Shown: positions 31,411-39,439 of the stretch, piece by piece | Position numbering within the stretch: position 1 is the stretch's first letter | How the letters are laid out: each line of letters opens with the position of its first letter | NCBI GenBank assembly: GCA_017460845.1 | Contig: JAFUAE010000046.1 | Coordinates: 1-44,308, forward strand | DNA length: 44,308 nt | Direction: 5' to 3' | Source: Lachnospiraceae bacterium | Lineage (GTDB): Bacteria > Bacillota > Clostridia > Lachnospirales > Lachnospiraceae | Notes under the pieces: generated by a model | What the model saw: the letters and a program-made list of their open reading frames with translations, nothing else | Told to the model about the DNA's origin: nothing | Database searches by the model: none | Translations under genes and position numbers: made by a program

Positions 31411-32049
31411 TCACTCTGCCTTCTCCATACTGATCGTGATCGTCACATTTCCCTTACTGAGAAGGCTGGCCATTCCGGCCGCATCCTGATCGGTAATGTG
31501 CCCGAGTCTCGTATAAGCCCAGGAATTTGACCCGTAAAATACAACAAGCTGATTGGAGGAGTACAGCACTATGTCTCCGGCAGAGGTGGTCGTCTGCGCG
31601 TCATTTGATGGGAGCCTGGTGCCAATGGAACCTACCTGCTCAAAGCCGCCGTACATGGACATCTGAATGGTAAGCGGCACATCCTTGCAGAGCTCCTTCA
31701 GCGCTGCCACGGAATCGTTATCCTCCCAGTTGACACTGACCTTTGTTTCTCCAATCTTCATCTGCAGCATGGTTTTCTGTACCTCCTCCATTGTGCCTGC
31801 CGGACCTTTTTCCGGCTCCGCGCTTATCGTTTCCTTCTGCACCGCCGCCGTGTTATCTGTTTTTTGTGCTGATATGGTATCTGCCACCGGGCTGGTCATC
31901 TCTGCATCTGATGTTTCTGCAGCCGTTTCCGCTGTCTGAGTACCGGGGCCGGTCTGCGGACCGGATGCCGCCTGGGCCGAACCGCATGCAGAAAGTGAAA
32001 AAACAAGCCCCAGCACCAGGGCCATCCTGATTATCCATTGTTTTGTCAT
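31411..32049 (-). CDS. cyclophilin-like fold lipoprotein
   Basis: A 212-residue lipoprotein with signal peptide (IIRMALVLGLVFSLSACGSA; lipobox LSAC) and a long Thr/Ala/Ser/Glu linker to about residue 90. The C-terminal domain is a cyclophilin-like beta barrel of the PF18050-type: LQMKIGETKVSVNWEDND, SVAALKELCKDVPLTIQMSMYG, FEQVGSIGTRLPSNDAQTTT, GDIVLYSSNQLVVFYGSN and a final LGHI..ITI strand. In Clostridia such proteins are found next to aldo/keto reductase and flavodoxin genes, whose remnants occur here too. Function at the cell surface is unknown; peptidyl-prolyl isomerase activity is not shown for this group. The start is supported only by a weak CAGGTG. Confidence 0.82.
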   Translation of the reverse strand: MTKQWIIRMALVLGLVFSLSACGSAQAASGPQTGPGTQTAETAAETSDAEMTSPVADTISAQKTDNTAAVQKETISAEPEKGPAGTMEEVQKTMLQMKIGETKVSVNWEDNDSVAALKELCKDVPLTIQMSMYGGFEQVGSIGTRLPSNDAQTTTSAGDIVLYSSNQLVVFYGSNSWAYTRLGHITDQDAAGMASLLSKGNVTITISMEKAE

Positions 32050-32139
32050 AGAGATACACCTGCTTTCTTTATTTTCTCACGCAGACATTCGGTTTGATTA
32101 AGGTTGCCATAACAAGCAACGTGCCGTTGCTGTCAATGC

Positions 32140-32346
32140 TTATATCTTTTCGAGAATCAGTTCCGCAGAATCATTCTCCAGACTGTTATAGGCATCCAGA
32201 TGAATATGACTTCCCGATGGTTCCTCTGCCAGGCTTTTGAAATTATCCGCCAGCGAAAGCAGTCCCTCCTTGTTGGCAGATATAATCGCTGTGCCGTTTT
32301 CAATGCGGACGTTAATCTCGAATCCGTCTACCCAGTTTAATATCAT
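32140..32346 (-). CDS. Imm32-type immunity protein
   Basis: A 68-residue protein: MILNWVDGFEINVRIENG, TAIISANKEGLLSLADNF, then PSGSHIHLDAYNSLENDSAE and LILEKI. This matches the Imm32 family as I know it (NREGLLSLA...PSGSHIHLD.YNSLE...ELIIEK). Imm32 proteins are found in polymorphic-toxin immunity loci, but also as lone genes. The frame reaches 32409 upstream, but the ATG at 32346 with AAAGGGAGG six bases away is the start. It comes right after a frameshifted gene remnant on the same strand, and no matching toxin is near, so it is an orphan. Confidence 0.8.
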   Translation of the reverse strand: MILNWVDGFEINVRIENGTAIISANKEGLLSLADNFKSLAEEPSGSHIHLDAYNSLENDSAELILEKI

Positions 32347-32369
32347 AACCGGCCTCCCTTTGTTTCTTT

Positions 32370-32664
32370 TCAGTATGCGGCCACCAGGGCTTCTCGTACG
32401 GTGTCCCACATCTCTTCCTTGTTCTCCCAGTTATCTGTACGCCCGATGCTGACCAGGTCCAGCAGCTCTACTCCCGCCGGAGCGGTGCTCTTCAGGTATC
32501 CCAGAAACTCCTCTGCAATCTGCGCATTCAGCAGTCTGTCAAAGCCGGGCTGCAGTGCCTCACCGCTGCCAAAGCGGCAGGGACCCCTCATAGTAGTAGC
32601 GATGCTCTATCGTCAGAGCAATCGGGCGTACTTTCAGCGAAATCTCCGATGCTTTTTTGATCAT
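32370..32664 (-). pseudogene. frameshifted N-terminal gene fragment
   Basis: The ATG at 32664 has AAGGAGG and opens MIKKASEISLKVRPIALTIE and HRYYYEGSLPLWQR, stopping at 32560. If one G is removed from the GGGG at about 32584-32587, the frame continues EGPCRFGSGEALQPGFDRLL, then NAQIAEEFLGYLKSTAPAG and IGRTDNWENKEEMWDTV, ending at 32370. The restored 97 residues look like the beginning of a much longer enzyme, perhaps of the L-fucose/L-arabinose isomerase-like group (low confidence). So it is both frameshifted and cut short, just before the Imm32 gene. Confidence 0.65.
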
Positions 32665-32767
32665 GGTACTTCCCTCCTTAAATCTTGCCATTTACCCGAA
32701 GCAAGCGCCTGTAAATCACCAAAAGTGCAATGAACTGTATTGTTTTGATGTTTTATACGTCTTAGAA

Positions 32768-34489
32768 CTATTTTAATGATTTAAGGTAATCCTCTACATT
32801 CAGGTACCTGATACCACCGCATTCTGCCGGCTCACCCCGGTAAATCACATACTTTCCTACTATATCACCATACCTGTGACTCGTCATAGAGCATTTCTCA
32901 TCATCATTCAAATGACGAAATTGTTCGGCGACCTGTTCCTTACTGTACTTTACCTCATAGATCCTGCAGGTGAGTTCCCTGGTATCACATACGACCATAT
33001 CAAACTCACCGATCGGGAACTGGAGCTTAAACACTTTTTTGTCCGGACTGGCCAGTCTGGTTTCCAAAAGGATAATTTCTTCCATCATTCTTCCGCGTAT
33101 TTCAGACAAAAGCCTGTCCAATATACGCTTCCTGTCCCTTGCCGATAATTCCTGAAACTGTTCATCAAGAAGAATGCTTTCCATAATGGCTTCTGCCTTT
33201 GCATATCTCAATCCCGGCTGTGTGATAACCGTGAGTTTTCCTTTTTTGCTGACCTCCGGCAATGATTCCAGATCGATCTCCATAATGAGATCAAGCATCG
33301 TCAGGTACTCCCTGATCTGAATCATATGATCCTCTTCAATCTGCATGCTTTGATCCTTTTTGTTCAGGATATCCAGCATCCTCATAATTCCGGATGTCAC
33401 TTCATCAAGATTCAAATGCTCAATAACGCTTTTTGTAAAACTATGGTTGATGTTCTCCACCACCCGATTAATCACATTGGTAAATTCGCCTCGCTCATAC
33501 AGATCCAGCAGTAATCGGAAATGACCGCCATATTGATATGCCTTCAGTGAATGCTGGATATTCTTCGCTATTGCAGTATCTATATATTCTTCTGCATGTT
33601 TCGCGTCTGAAAAAGGCGTATCCGCGTTATAGTTGATTCCTCCCAGGCTCATCGTACCGCCGTATCGGATGTATTCATCGATACCTTTTACTCCAAGAAC
33701 TTCTTCAAATTCGCGATAGGGAATGAATGTGGTATGCAGCAGGATACATCTGTCATAAAGCTGTTCTTCCCTGGTAAATGCAAATCCCAGGGAATCTGTC
33801 CCCGACAGAACGATCTTCATACCGCTGCTGGCATAAATGTCAGAGAAGAGAGCAGCCCCTTCGATGAAATCTTCCAGCAATGTTACTTCGTCAATAAAGA
33901 CATACCGGAACCCGTTCCTTTCCAACAGCCTGAGGTCAGTATCCACATCAGCAAGCGAGTCGCCTGTTGTCACCTGGATAAAAGCGGCTTTTTTGAATTC
34001 TTCCGGAGACAGTTCTGTAAGGATCTGGCGTATCATCGTTGTCTTCCCGGTTCTTCTTAATCCATAAAGGATCAGAACCCTGTCCTGCGCGGGGCCAAAG
34101 ATATAGTCCCTCAGGACGCGGATACAGTCTCTTTTCTTATACCTTCTGGTTATTGCGATTTGCGATTCCAGCTGTCGTCCTGTCCTCACATTCGTTTTAA
34201 ATTCAGGTTCTTTTTCCGCGATCCTGTCTGAACCTTTCTCTTCTTTGGGCAGCATTCGCTTAAGCTCCCTCAGTTTTTTCTCAAGCGCCTTCCTTTTTTC
34301 AATCTTCTCTTTAAGATCCGGAACCTGTTCAAAGCTCACATAGTTCTCAATTCTCTTACCGTCACGGGTTATGCGATGATAATAATAGTCCTTGCCCCTG
34401 ATCTTCTTTTTTGTAATGCTTCCCTCCGGCAGGACCGCTATTTCTCTCTCTATTTCTGCGATCTGGTTGTATATATTCTCTATTAACAC
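32768..34489 (-). CDS. AAA ATPase with C-terminal PD-(D/E)XK-like domain
   Basis: A 573-residue protein of the archaeal-type/DUF4143-like ATPase group. The first 100 residues are a Lys/Arg/Glu helical region with GKDYYYHRITRDGKRIENYV, similar to DUF6788. The ATPase has Walker A LYGLRRTGKTTMIRQIL (about 143-159) and Walker B YVFIDEVTLLEDF (about 196-208). After a helical middle part, the C-terminal domain contains FPIGEFDMVVCDTRELTCRIYEVKYSK (about 492-518), the pattern of a restriction-nuclease-like fold. These ATPases are widespread and poorly understood; a defence or toxin role is often suspected. The start is GTG, with GAGGGGA six bases upstream. A perfect 18-bp inverted repeat lies just above. 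Confidence 0.88.
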   Translation of the reverse strand: MLIENIYNQIAEIEREIAVLPEGSITKKKIRGKDYYYHRITRDGKRIENYVSFEQVPDLKEKIEKRKALEKKLRELKRMLPKEEKGSDRIAEKEPEFKTNVRTGRQLESQIAITRRYKKRDCIRVLRDYIFGPAQDRVLILYGLRRTGKTTMIRQILTELSPEEFKKAAFIQVTTGDSLADVDTDLRLLERNGFRYVFIDEVTLLEDFIEGAALFSDIYASSGMKIVLSGTDSLGFAFTREEQLYDRCILLHTTFIPYREFEEVLGVKGIDEYIRYGGTMSLGGINYNADTPFSDAKHAEEYIDTAIAKNIQHSLKAYQYGGHFRLLLDLYERGEFTNVINRVVENINHSFTKSVIEHLNLDEVTSGIMRMLDILNKKDQSMQIEEDHMIQIREYLTMLDLIMEIDLESLPEVSKKGKLTVITQPGLRYAKAEAIMESILLDEQFQELSARDRKRILDRLLSEIRGRMMEEIILLETRLASPDKKVFKLQFPIGEFDMVVCDTRELTCRIYEVKYSKEQVAEQFRHLNDDEKCSMTSHRYGDIVGKYVIYRGEPAECGGIRYLNVEDYLKSLK

Positions 34490-34511
34490 GGAATATCCCC
34501 TCTGTAATTTG

Positions 34512-34565
34512 TTATACCCATTATACCCTCAAAGCGACTATTCGTAAAGGGTATAATGGGTATAA
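34512..34565. promoter_or_regulatory. perfect 18-bp inverted repeat upstream of the AAA ATPase gene
   Basis: TTATACCCATTATACCCT (34512-34529) is repeated as its exact complement at 34548-34565, with an 18-base spacer. Each arm contains two TATACCC half-sites, four in total. It is 23-76 bases before the GTG start. It has no T-run after it and is best read as a multi-site operator or a replication/regulation element. Confidence 0.75.
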
Positions 34566-34640
34566 TTGTCTGCAAGACCGAGAATAAATCATGATTTTCT
34601 CAGTTAATCAGGATGTATCCGAATGTTTCTTTTACAATTG

Positions 34641-34775
34641 TTACTGCATCAGTTCATCTTCTTCCCACTGAAATACACACCGCATGGTATCTAAGAGGAC
34701 GTCTGAAACTGAACAGTCAAGGCCGCGATAGCCCTCACTATCTTTTTCAAAAATTGCCGCTACGATATTCTGCAT
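34641..34775 (-). CDS. 44-residue small protein (possible remnant)
   Basis: A short frame with an excellent AGGAGG seven bases before the ATG: MQNIVAAIFEKDSEGYRGLD, CSVSDVLLDTMRCVFQWEED and ELMQ. The first part (NIVAAIFEKDSEGYRG) recalls the start of general-stress/DUF1269-like proteins, the rest does not, so the gene may be a chimera of a deleted one. It stands alone between the AAA ATPase upstream operator and the S41 lipoprotein gene, in a stretch with no other gene. Confidence 0.4.
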   Translation of the reverse strand: MQNIVAAIFEKDSEGYRGLDCSVSDVLLDTMRCVFQWEEDELMQ

Positions 34776-34908
34776 AAAAATACCTCCTGGAAAAATAGAA
34801 TTACCATAATATAACCGGGTCGATGTAAATATCCCTGTTCAGGATCACACCCATATAACTATAAAGCGAGCCAGCGATAATTGCGAGATTGTAAAATCCC
34901 GGTCAGGC

Positions 34909-37143
34909 TTATCCCGCTTTTTCCAGCTTCTCCAGCAGGGCCTCCAGGAGCGTGGTGACGATCTCGGCAGGATCCCGCTCGCCATAGCTGATCTCGGTTG
35001 CGCCGTTTTCATACTGGCGGACCGCATCCGCGATTCCCTCCGGATCGAACCAGGGGGTGCTTGTGTAATCCAGCACAGAGGGCATCATATTGAGATCCGG
35101 CTCTGTCCCGTTTTCATTGGACACAAATTTCCCGCCTTCCATATTTCCCAGCTTCAGCATCCCGGAATAGTAGGCGCAGTGTCCGTAGGCGTCGATAAAG
35201 GCCGCCACGACACAGTCGCCGCCGCCGGGAGCCGTGCCGATGATTTTGGCAAGGCCCTGCTGCTGCGCAAAGTACGGGAGCGCGTTGCCGCAGGAATACG
35301 AACTGCCGCTGCACAGGATATAGAAGTCATACTGCCCGCCGAAGCCGTCCCGCTCATCGGCGATCCCGTCCAGATTCGTATCCACGTGATAGCATTCCTC
35401 CCGGAAGCTGCCGGTCATCATATCCCGATCCGTGATCCGTACCTCTCCGTCCTCCGAGAGGAAGCCGAGGATCGAAATCAGGCCGGCCGCGGCCCCGCCG
35501 CCGTTATCGGCAAGATTGATCACGACCTTCTTTACATCCTTATGCTTTTTGATATCCTCAAAGCACTGATAGAAGAAGGCGAAGCTGCTTTCCTTAGCGT
35601 CCTCCTCCCTGATCGGGTCCAGATAGTAGGAGGGCTGCCTTTTGGCGGTGTCGTCCTTAAATGCATTGAAATAGATCACTGCAGTATCGCCGGCGTAATC
35701 GAGCCGCTCATCTCCGTAATCCGCGGGCCGGAGCTTTTCCATGTATGTGCTCCAGACCAGGAGGGGCGCGATCTCCGGGATCTTCAGTCCCTTTTCTGTC
35801 AGAACGCCCAGGATCATTTCACCGGTATTTTGCTTCTCCGCTTCTTCCCGGGCCTGCTGTGCAGCTTCGGCTTCCTCCTGCGCCTGCTGTGCAGGCTTTC
35901 CCCCTGCCTTTTCCTCGCTGAAGAGTTCCCTGCCTGCTTCCGACTTCATGATCTCCCCGGCAATATTCTTTGCCGTGTCGGCATCCGCCTTCACATCGAC
36001 CCCGAAAACCGTATCCGGATGGAACACGGAATCGTGTCCGGAATCAAACAGATAGTTGAACAGCATGAACTCCGCCAGCATTGCGGAAGAAGGATCCGTG
36101 GAGGTCATGACGGGCTTTGCGTTCATCCTGGTAAAATACTCATCAAAGCTCGTGATATTCTTCTCCTCCTTGTGGCCGAAGGTAAGATCCAGCAGCAGGC
36201 AGACAGAATAATAGCCGTAATCCGCGTAAGCCTGCGTCGTCTTATCCTTTTTTGCGAAGGGCCCGGAATAGATCGCCTTTATATAAGGGCTGTCCTTGGC
36301 TGCGGCATGCTCCTCCTCCAGCAGGAAATCGTCCGCCTCAAAGGCATTGAAATAATCCTTCCCGTTGTAGGCCAGTACGGGACACATCCTGACAGCGCCA
36401 AAGGTATTCTGCAGGGCCAGGAAGGGCATCAGGACCGTGTCCTCATAGGCGATGACCGGCATATGGTAGTCCCGCAGGGAAATCACGAGGGGCCTGGTAT
36501 CCTCCTGCCGGGAAGCATGCTTTTCGGAGGCAGTGATCACATTGTATTCCGACTCCTCCACAATGGCCCCGTCCACCTCGCCGAAGGAGCGGAACCTCGC
36601 GGGATCGTCAAAACGGATCGTATCCTCCCATGGGTCGATCACAGCCTCAGTCCCGTTCAGGAAGACCTTCATGACATTGTCCTCCACAGTGATCCGCTGC
36701 CGGCCCTCACAGAGGATGTCCAGATAGTCGTGCACCGTGATAAACGGCACATCCTCGTATCCCTTCACCCCGTAGGTGGTGATGCGCCGATACCTTCCAA
36801 GGCTCAGGTCCGCATACACACGGCTGTCTTCCCAGGTAATGGAAATGTCTCCGGCGGGGATCTCCTCCTTGGGAGCCGCAGCGGATGCCGCTCCGGCCTT
36901 GCTCCCGGCCCCGGTGACCCCGGCCTGGGACGGCCCGGGCGCAGTCTCTGACGCCGGCGCCGATTTCGAGGCGCTCTCTGCCGTCGCTGCCTTTGATGCC
37001 GGCGCGGCCTTCGTCGTTTCTGTTTCCGCGGCAGCACATTCCGGAGCCTTCGTTTCCGCAGCCTTTCCGCCGCAGCCTGCAAACGCGCAGGCCGTTATCG
37101 CCAGGACCAGGCACAGACTGATTAGCTTTCTTCCTTTTTTCAT
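34909..37143 (-). CDS. S41-type (tail-specific protease-like) lipoprotein
   Basis: A 744-residue lipoprotein: signal peptide with lipobox FAGC, a long Ala/Thr/Glu/Ser linker (to about residue 95) and a copper-amine-oxidase-N/stalk-like beta part (EDVPFITVHDYLDIL, KVFLNGTEAVIDP). Then comes a middle region containing an Ala/Glu/Gln coiled coil (about 435-465) and a C-terminal S41-type protease domain with VVINLADNGGGAAAG (about 545-560), YILCSGSSYSCGNALPYFAQ (catalytic Ser in SSYSCGN, about 630) and IIGTAPGGGDCV. It likely cleaves or binds peptides at the cell surface. AAAGGAG is seven bases before the ATG. It follows a frameshifted small gene with which it forms an operon. Confidence 0.85.
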   Translation of the reverse strand: MKKGRKLISLCLVLAITACAFAGCGGKAAETKAPECAAAETETTKAAPASKAATAESASKSAPASETAPGPSQAGVTGAGSKAGAASAAAPKEEIPAGDISITWEDSRVYADLSLGRYRRITTYGVKGYEDVPFITVHDYLDILCEGRQRITVEDNVMKVFLNGTEAVIDPWEDTIRFDDPARFRSFGEVDGAIVEESEYNVITASEKHASRQEDTRPLVISLRDYHMPVIAYEDTVLMPFLALQNTFGAVRMCPVLAYNGKDYFNAFEADDFLLEEEHAAAKDSPYIKAIYSGPFAKKDKTTQAYADYGYYSVCLLLDLTFGHKEEKNITSFDEYFTRMNAKPVMTSTDPSSAMLAEFMLFNYLFDSGHDSVFHPDTVFGVDVKADADTAKNIAGEIMKSEAGRELFSEEKAGGKPAQQAQEEAEAAQQAREEAEKQNTGEMILGVLTEKGLKIPEIAPLLVWSTYMEKLRPADYGDERLDYAGDTAVIYFNAFKDDTAKRQPSYYLDPIREEDAKESSFAFFYQCFEDIKKHKDVKKVVINLADNGGGAAAGLISILGFLSEDGEVRITDRDMMTGSFREECYHVDTNLDGIADERDGFGGQYDFYILCSGSSYSCGNALPYFAQQQGLAKIIGTAPGGGDCVVAAFIDAYGHCAYYSGMLKLGNMEGGKFVSNENGTEPDLNMMPSVLDYTSTPWFDPEGIADAVRQYENGATEISYGERDPAEIVTTLLEALLEKLEKAG

Positions 37144-37158
37144 TCTTCTGCTCCTTTA

Positions 37159-37450
37159 TCAGTATTCAGTGGTTATCTTCAGCAGCTTTATCAGTGAGGC
37201 GGCATACTTCCGTTTTCTGCTCCCTCCGGCCTCTCCCTCGACCCATTTGTCGATCTGATACATATGGTCCTGGACCATTGAGAACTCCAGGACGGCGACC
37301 TCCCCCTCATAATAGAGCCGGTCAAGATAGATCGCGAGAGTATTGCCGTTGTCGGTGATATGATCGATGGTTTCGCTTAAGGAGGCCCTTTGCTGCCTGC
37401 ATCACCCTCCTGATGGGTCGGATCTTCTGATGCAGCAGCTTTTTTTCCAT
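37159..37450 (-). pseudogene. small gene broken by one frameshift, upstream of the S41 lipoprotein
   Basis: GGAGG precedes ATG 37450, which opens MEKKLLHQKIRPIRRVMQAA and stops at 37322. Shifting by one base near 37380 gives ASLSETIDHITDNGNTLAIYL, then DRLYYEGEVAVLEFSMVQDH and IDKWVEGEAGGSRKRKYAAS, ending LLKITTEY at 37159. The joined protein has about 97 residues, mostly helical, unknown family. A real frameshift or a sequence error cannot be told apart. The -10-like TATAAT upstream supports expression. Confidence 0.55.
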
Positions 37451-37574
37451 CAGCAGCACCTCCTGAGCTTAACTGTTATTATAGCACCTGCAGGAAATGT
37501 ACGCAGTACCGCATTTCCCGGTTTCTGTGTTATAATCAGGCTGAAGCATGTATGAAAAAGGAGGAGGTTCTTTT

Positions 37575-38516
37575 ATGCAGATCAAGGCAGTCAAATTCAG
37601 GAAGGACGGATTTTACTCACAGCCCTTTGCTTTCGGCGGAGAAGAGGGGCCTGAAAAGTTCGACAAAAATATCCGCTACCGCGGAAGTCTTCAGAATTAC
37701 CTGATCGATACCGGGGATGAGGTGATCCTTGTAGATACCGGGCTGACGGATGCGGTGCCGGAGGAGGTGCCCGATGAGAACAGCCCTGCCTTTATCGGGC
37801 GGATCATCTCCGACTATATCACAGCCTTCAGGGCGCTGGGCTACAGGCCCGAGCAGGTCACGAAGATCCTGCTGACCCACAGGCACAGCGACCATTCCGG
37901 CAGCATCAGCCTTTTCCCAAACGCCAAAGTCTATGTGAACGAGGAGGAGCTTGGCGCAGAGGAGCTGCAGGGCCTGGCGAACCTGGTCCCCGTTAAGTTT
38001 ACAGACGGCCCGTATTATAACTTCCCCGCAGCGCAGAAGATCAGGGACGGCATCTGGATGATCAGGGCCAAGGGCCATACCCGCGGCAACAGCATCGTGA
38101 TCATAGAGAACGACGGCCTGTTCTATATGTGCCACGGCGACATCACCTATGTGGATGAGGCGCTGTATGCCAATAAGCTCTCCGTCGTGTACGACGACCT
38201 GCCCGAGACCCGCGTGACCCAGGACCGGGTGATCGAATTTGTCCGGAATCATCCCACTGTCTACATGGGGACGCATACCCCGCAGGGCTATGAGAACCTG
38301 GAGGCCGGGCGCGTGATGGATCTGGACAACCCGCCGGAGACAGTATTGGCAGAGGTGGACTTCTCAAAGCAGGAGGGCTCCGGCAAGTATATCTGCTCCG
38401 TCTGCGGCTACGTCTATGACCCGGAGGAGCATGACGGCGTTGCCTTTGAAGACCTGCCCGACGACTGGAAATGTCCGCGCTGCAAGCAGCCCAAGACGAA
38501 GTTCAACAAGGCCTGA
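37575..38516 (+). CDS. metallo-beta-lactamase fold hydrolase fused to a C-terminal rubredoxin
   Basis: A 313-residue protein. Residues about 1-265 are a metallo-beta-lactamase fold of the N-acyl-homoserine-lactonase/GloB-like group: [10 protein letters not shown] (HxHxDH, about residues 108-117), a His in KGHTRGN (about 168), CHGDI (Asp about 191) and a His in GTHTPQ (about 238). The last 45 residues are a complete rubredoxin: [17 protein letters not shown] and [14 protein letters not shown], the two CxxC-type pairs for one Fe. The fusion suggests that the hydrolase-like domain works in electron transfer, like flavodiiron-protein relatives, or is regulated by redox state. The start is ATG 37575, with GGAGGAGG eight bases upstream and a TATAAT about 40 bases above. 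Confidence 0.9.
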   Translation: MQIKAVKFRKDGFYSQPFAFGGEEGPEKFDKNIRYRGSLQNYLIDTGDEVILVDTGLTDAVPEEVPDENSPAFIGRIISDYITAFRALGYRPEQVTKILLTHRHSDHSGSISLFPNAKVYVNEEELGAEELQGLANLVPVKFTDGPYYNFPAAQKIRDGIWMIRAKGHTRGNSIVIIENDGLFYMCHGDITYVDEALYANKLSVVYDDLPETRVTQDRVIEFVRNHPTVYMGTHTPQGYENLEAGRVMDLDNPPETVLAEVDFSKQEGSGKYICSVCGYVYDPEEHDGVAFEDLPDDWKCPRCKQPKTKFNKA

Positions 38517-38522
38517 GGGAGG

Positions 38523-38567
38523 CAGGATCCCGGGGAGCCCCTGCTGACAGGGATTTCCGGGATCCTG
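38523..38567 (+). terminator. hairpin after the metallo-beta-lactamase/rubredoxin gene
   Basis: CAGGATCCCGG (38523-38533) pairs perfectly with CCGGGATCCTG (38557-38567). A smaller GGGGAGCCCC hairpin lies inside. No T-run follows, so it may be a stabiliser rather than a terminator. Confidence 0.5.
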
Positions 38568-38613
38568 TATGTTCCCTGCACAGCTTCCGCGATCTCGAGC
38601 CGGAAGTAATACT

Positions 38614-39114
38614 ATGAATGGTACGATCTACGACTATATGGACTGGCGCGGGGACCTGGAGCTTAAGCAGAGTCCCCTGAACTTGGTGGACAATGTGATC
38701 CTGCCGGATTCCTCGATTATCGGGACTCTGCTGGACAGCCATGCCAGGACCCTGGTGATCAGCAGCAGGGTTTCCGGCTTCGGACAGCATGATGCGTTTA
38801 CCTGGGAGGTGCTGGGGAACCGCTTCGTCGAATCGGAGAGGAGCCCGAGCGGACGCTTTTACGACGAGTTCCTGCAGCGCTGGATCGGCAGCATGACGGA
38901 TCGGCAGCGGCATATCTTTACGGATGCGCTGTTCGACCTGATCGAGGCAGGGGGAGACAGCCTGAATGAGCTCAAGGCCGAGCCGATGCGCGCGGCCCTT
39001 GAGATGATCAAGGCCTCTGTGAAGATGGATGAAGCAGCCAGGGCGGAGCTGCCCGAGATCCTGAAGCAGCTGGCGGCAAGCGGCGCCGAGACCCTGAAGG
39101 GCGTATTGCAATAA
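38614..39114 (+). CDS. Mbeg1-like (DUF2974) protein with internal in-frame deletion
   Basis: A 166-residue protein that appears to consist of the two ends of a longer one. The first 34 residues (MNGTIYDYMDWRGDLELKQS, PLNLVDNVILPD) are the N-terminus of Mbeg1-like/DUF2974 alpha/beta hydrolases. From about residue 35 it continues SSIIGTLLDSHARTLVISSR, HDAFTWEVLGNRFV and FYDEFLQRWIGSMTDRQRHI, which match the C-terminal part of the same family. The catalytic middle (about 230-250 residues with the GHSLGG elbow) is missing, yet the frame is kept. Usual length is about 400. Probably a non-functional hydrolase or one reduced to a binding stub. The frame opens earlier (38569), but the Mbeg1 start is at 38614. 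Confidence 0.75.
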   Translation: MNGTIYDYMDWRGDLELKQSPLNLVDNVILPDSSIIGTLLDSHARTLVISSRVSGFGQHDAFTWEVLGNRFVESERSPSGRFYDEFLQRWIGSMTDRQRHIFTDALFDLIEAGGDSLNELKAEPMRAALEMIKASVKMDEAARAELPEILKQLAASGAETLKGVLQ

Positions 39115-39215
39115 GGCAGGAAAGCGCTGCTCAACTACTATTATTGAAGAAGGGTAGAATTATCATATTTTATGCAAACATGGAGCCGCCGCACTATAGT
39201 TTGGAAAACCATCTC

Positions 39216-39377
39216 TTCAGCCAAAATTGGCCTTGCAGCCGCTTCTGGCTGAAAAAACCGGTCTATTTCAGCCATTTTGACTTCTGTATTGTCAACTGGC
39301 TGAAGAAAAACCGGTTTTGTTGACATAAATGAACAAAACTTCAGCCAATTGAACCGGCAGATCCAATTCTGGCTGAA
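39216..39377. repeat. array of three evenly spaced inverted-repeat pairs (TTCAGCCA/TGGCTGAA)
   Basis: Six copies of the 8-mer, in the order TTCAGCCA (39216), TGGCTGAA (39246), TTCAGCCA (39267), TGGCTGAA (39297), TTCAGCCA (39340), TGGCTGAA (39370). In each pair the copies start exactly 30 bases apart, giving three hairpins with a 22-base loop. AAACCGGT also recurs between them. The region 39115-39439 has no convincing gene: the short frames there have no ribosome binding site. Confidence 0.7.
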
Positions 39378-39439
39378 ATGCGAAAACAGTTCTTTCCAGA
39401 ATCGGAGGGTCCGCCCTAAGTGGTGCAGGGTATGCTCAT

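Noticed and set aside
35179..36951. 590-codon plus-strand frame over the S41 lipoprotein gene
   Set aside because: Its translation is Arg/Gly/His-rich without any family features, and the opposite strand carries a complete lipoprotein with signal peptide and protease motifs.
39141..39326. 61-codon minus-strand frame across the TTCAGCCA array
   Set aside because: It lacks a ribosome binding site, and the apparent FFQP repeats come from the DNA repeat itself.
39216..39377. CRISPR array
   Set aside because: The 8-mers alternate in orientation, the intervals are too short, and no cas gene is present.
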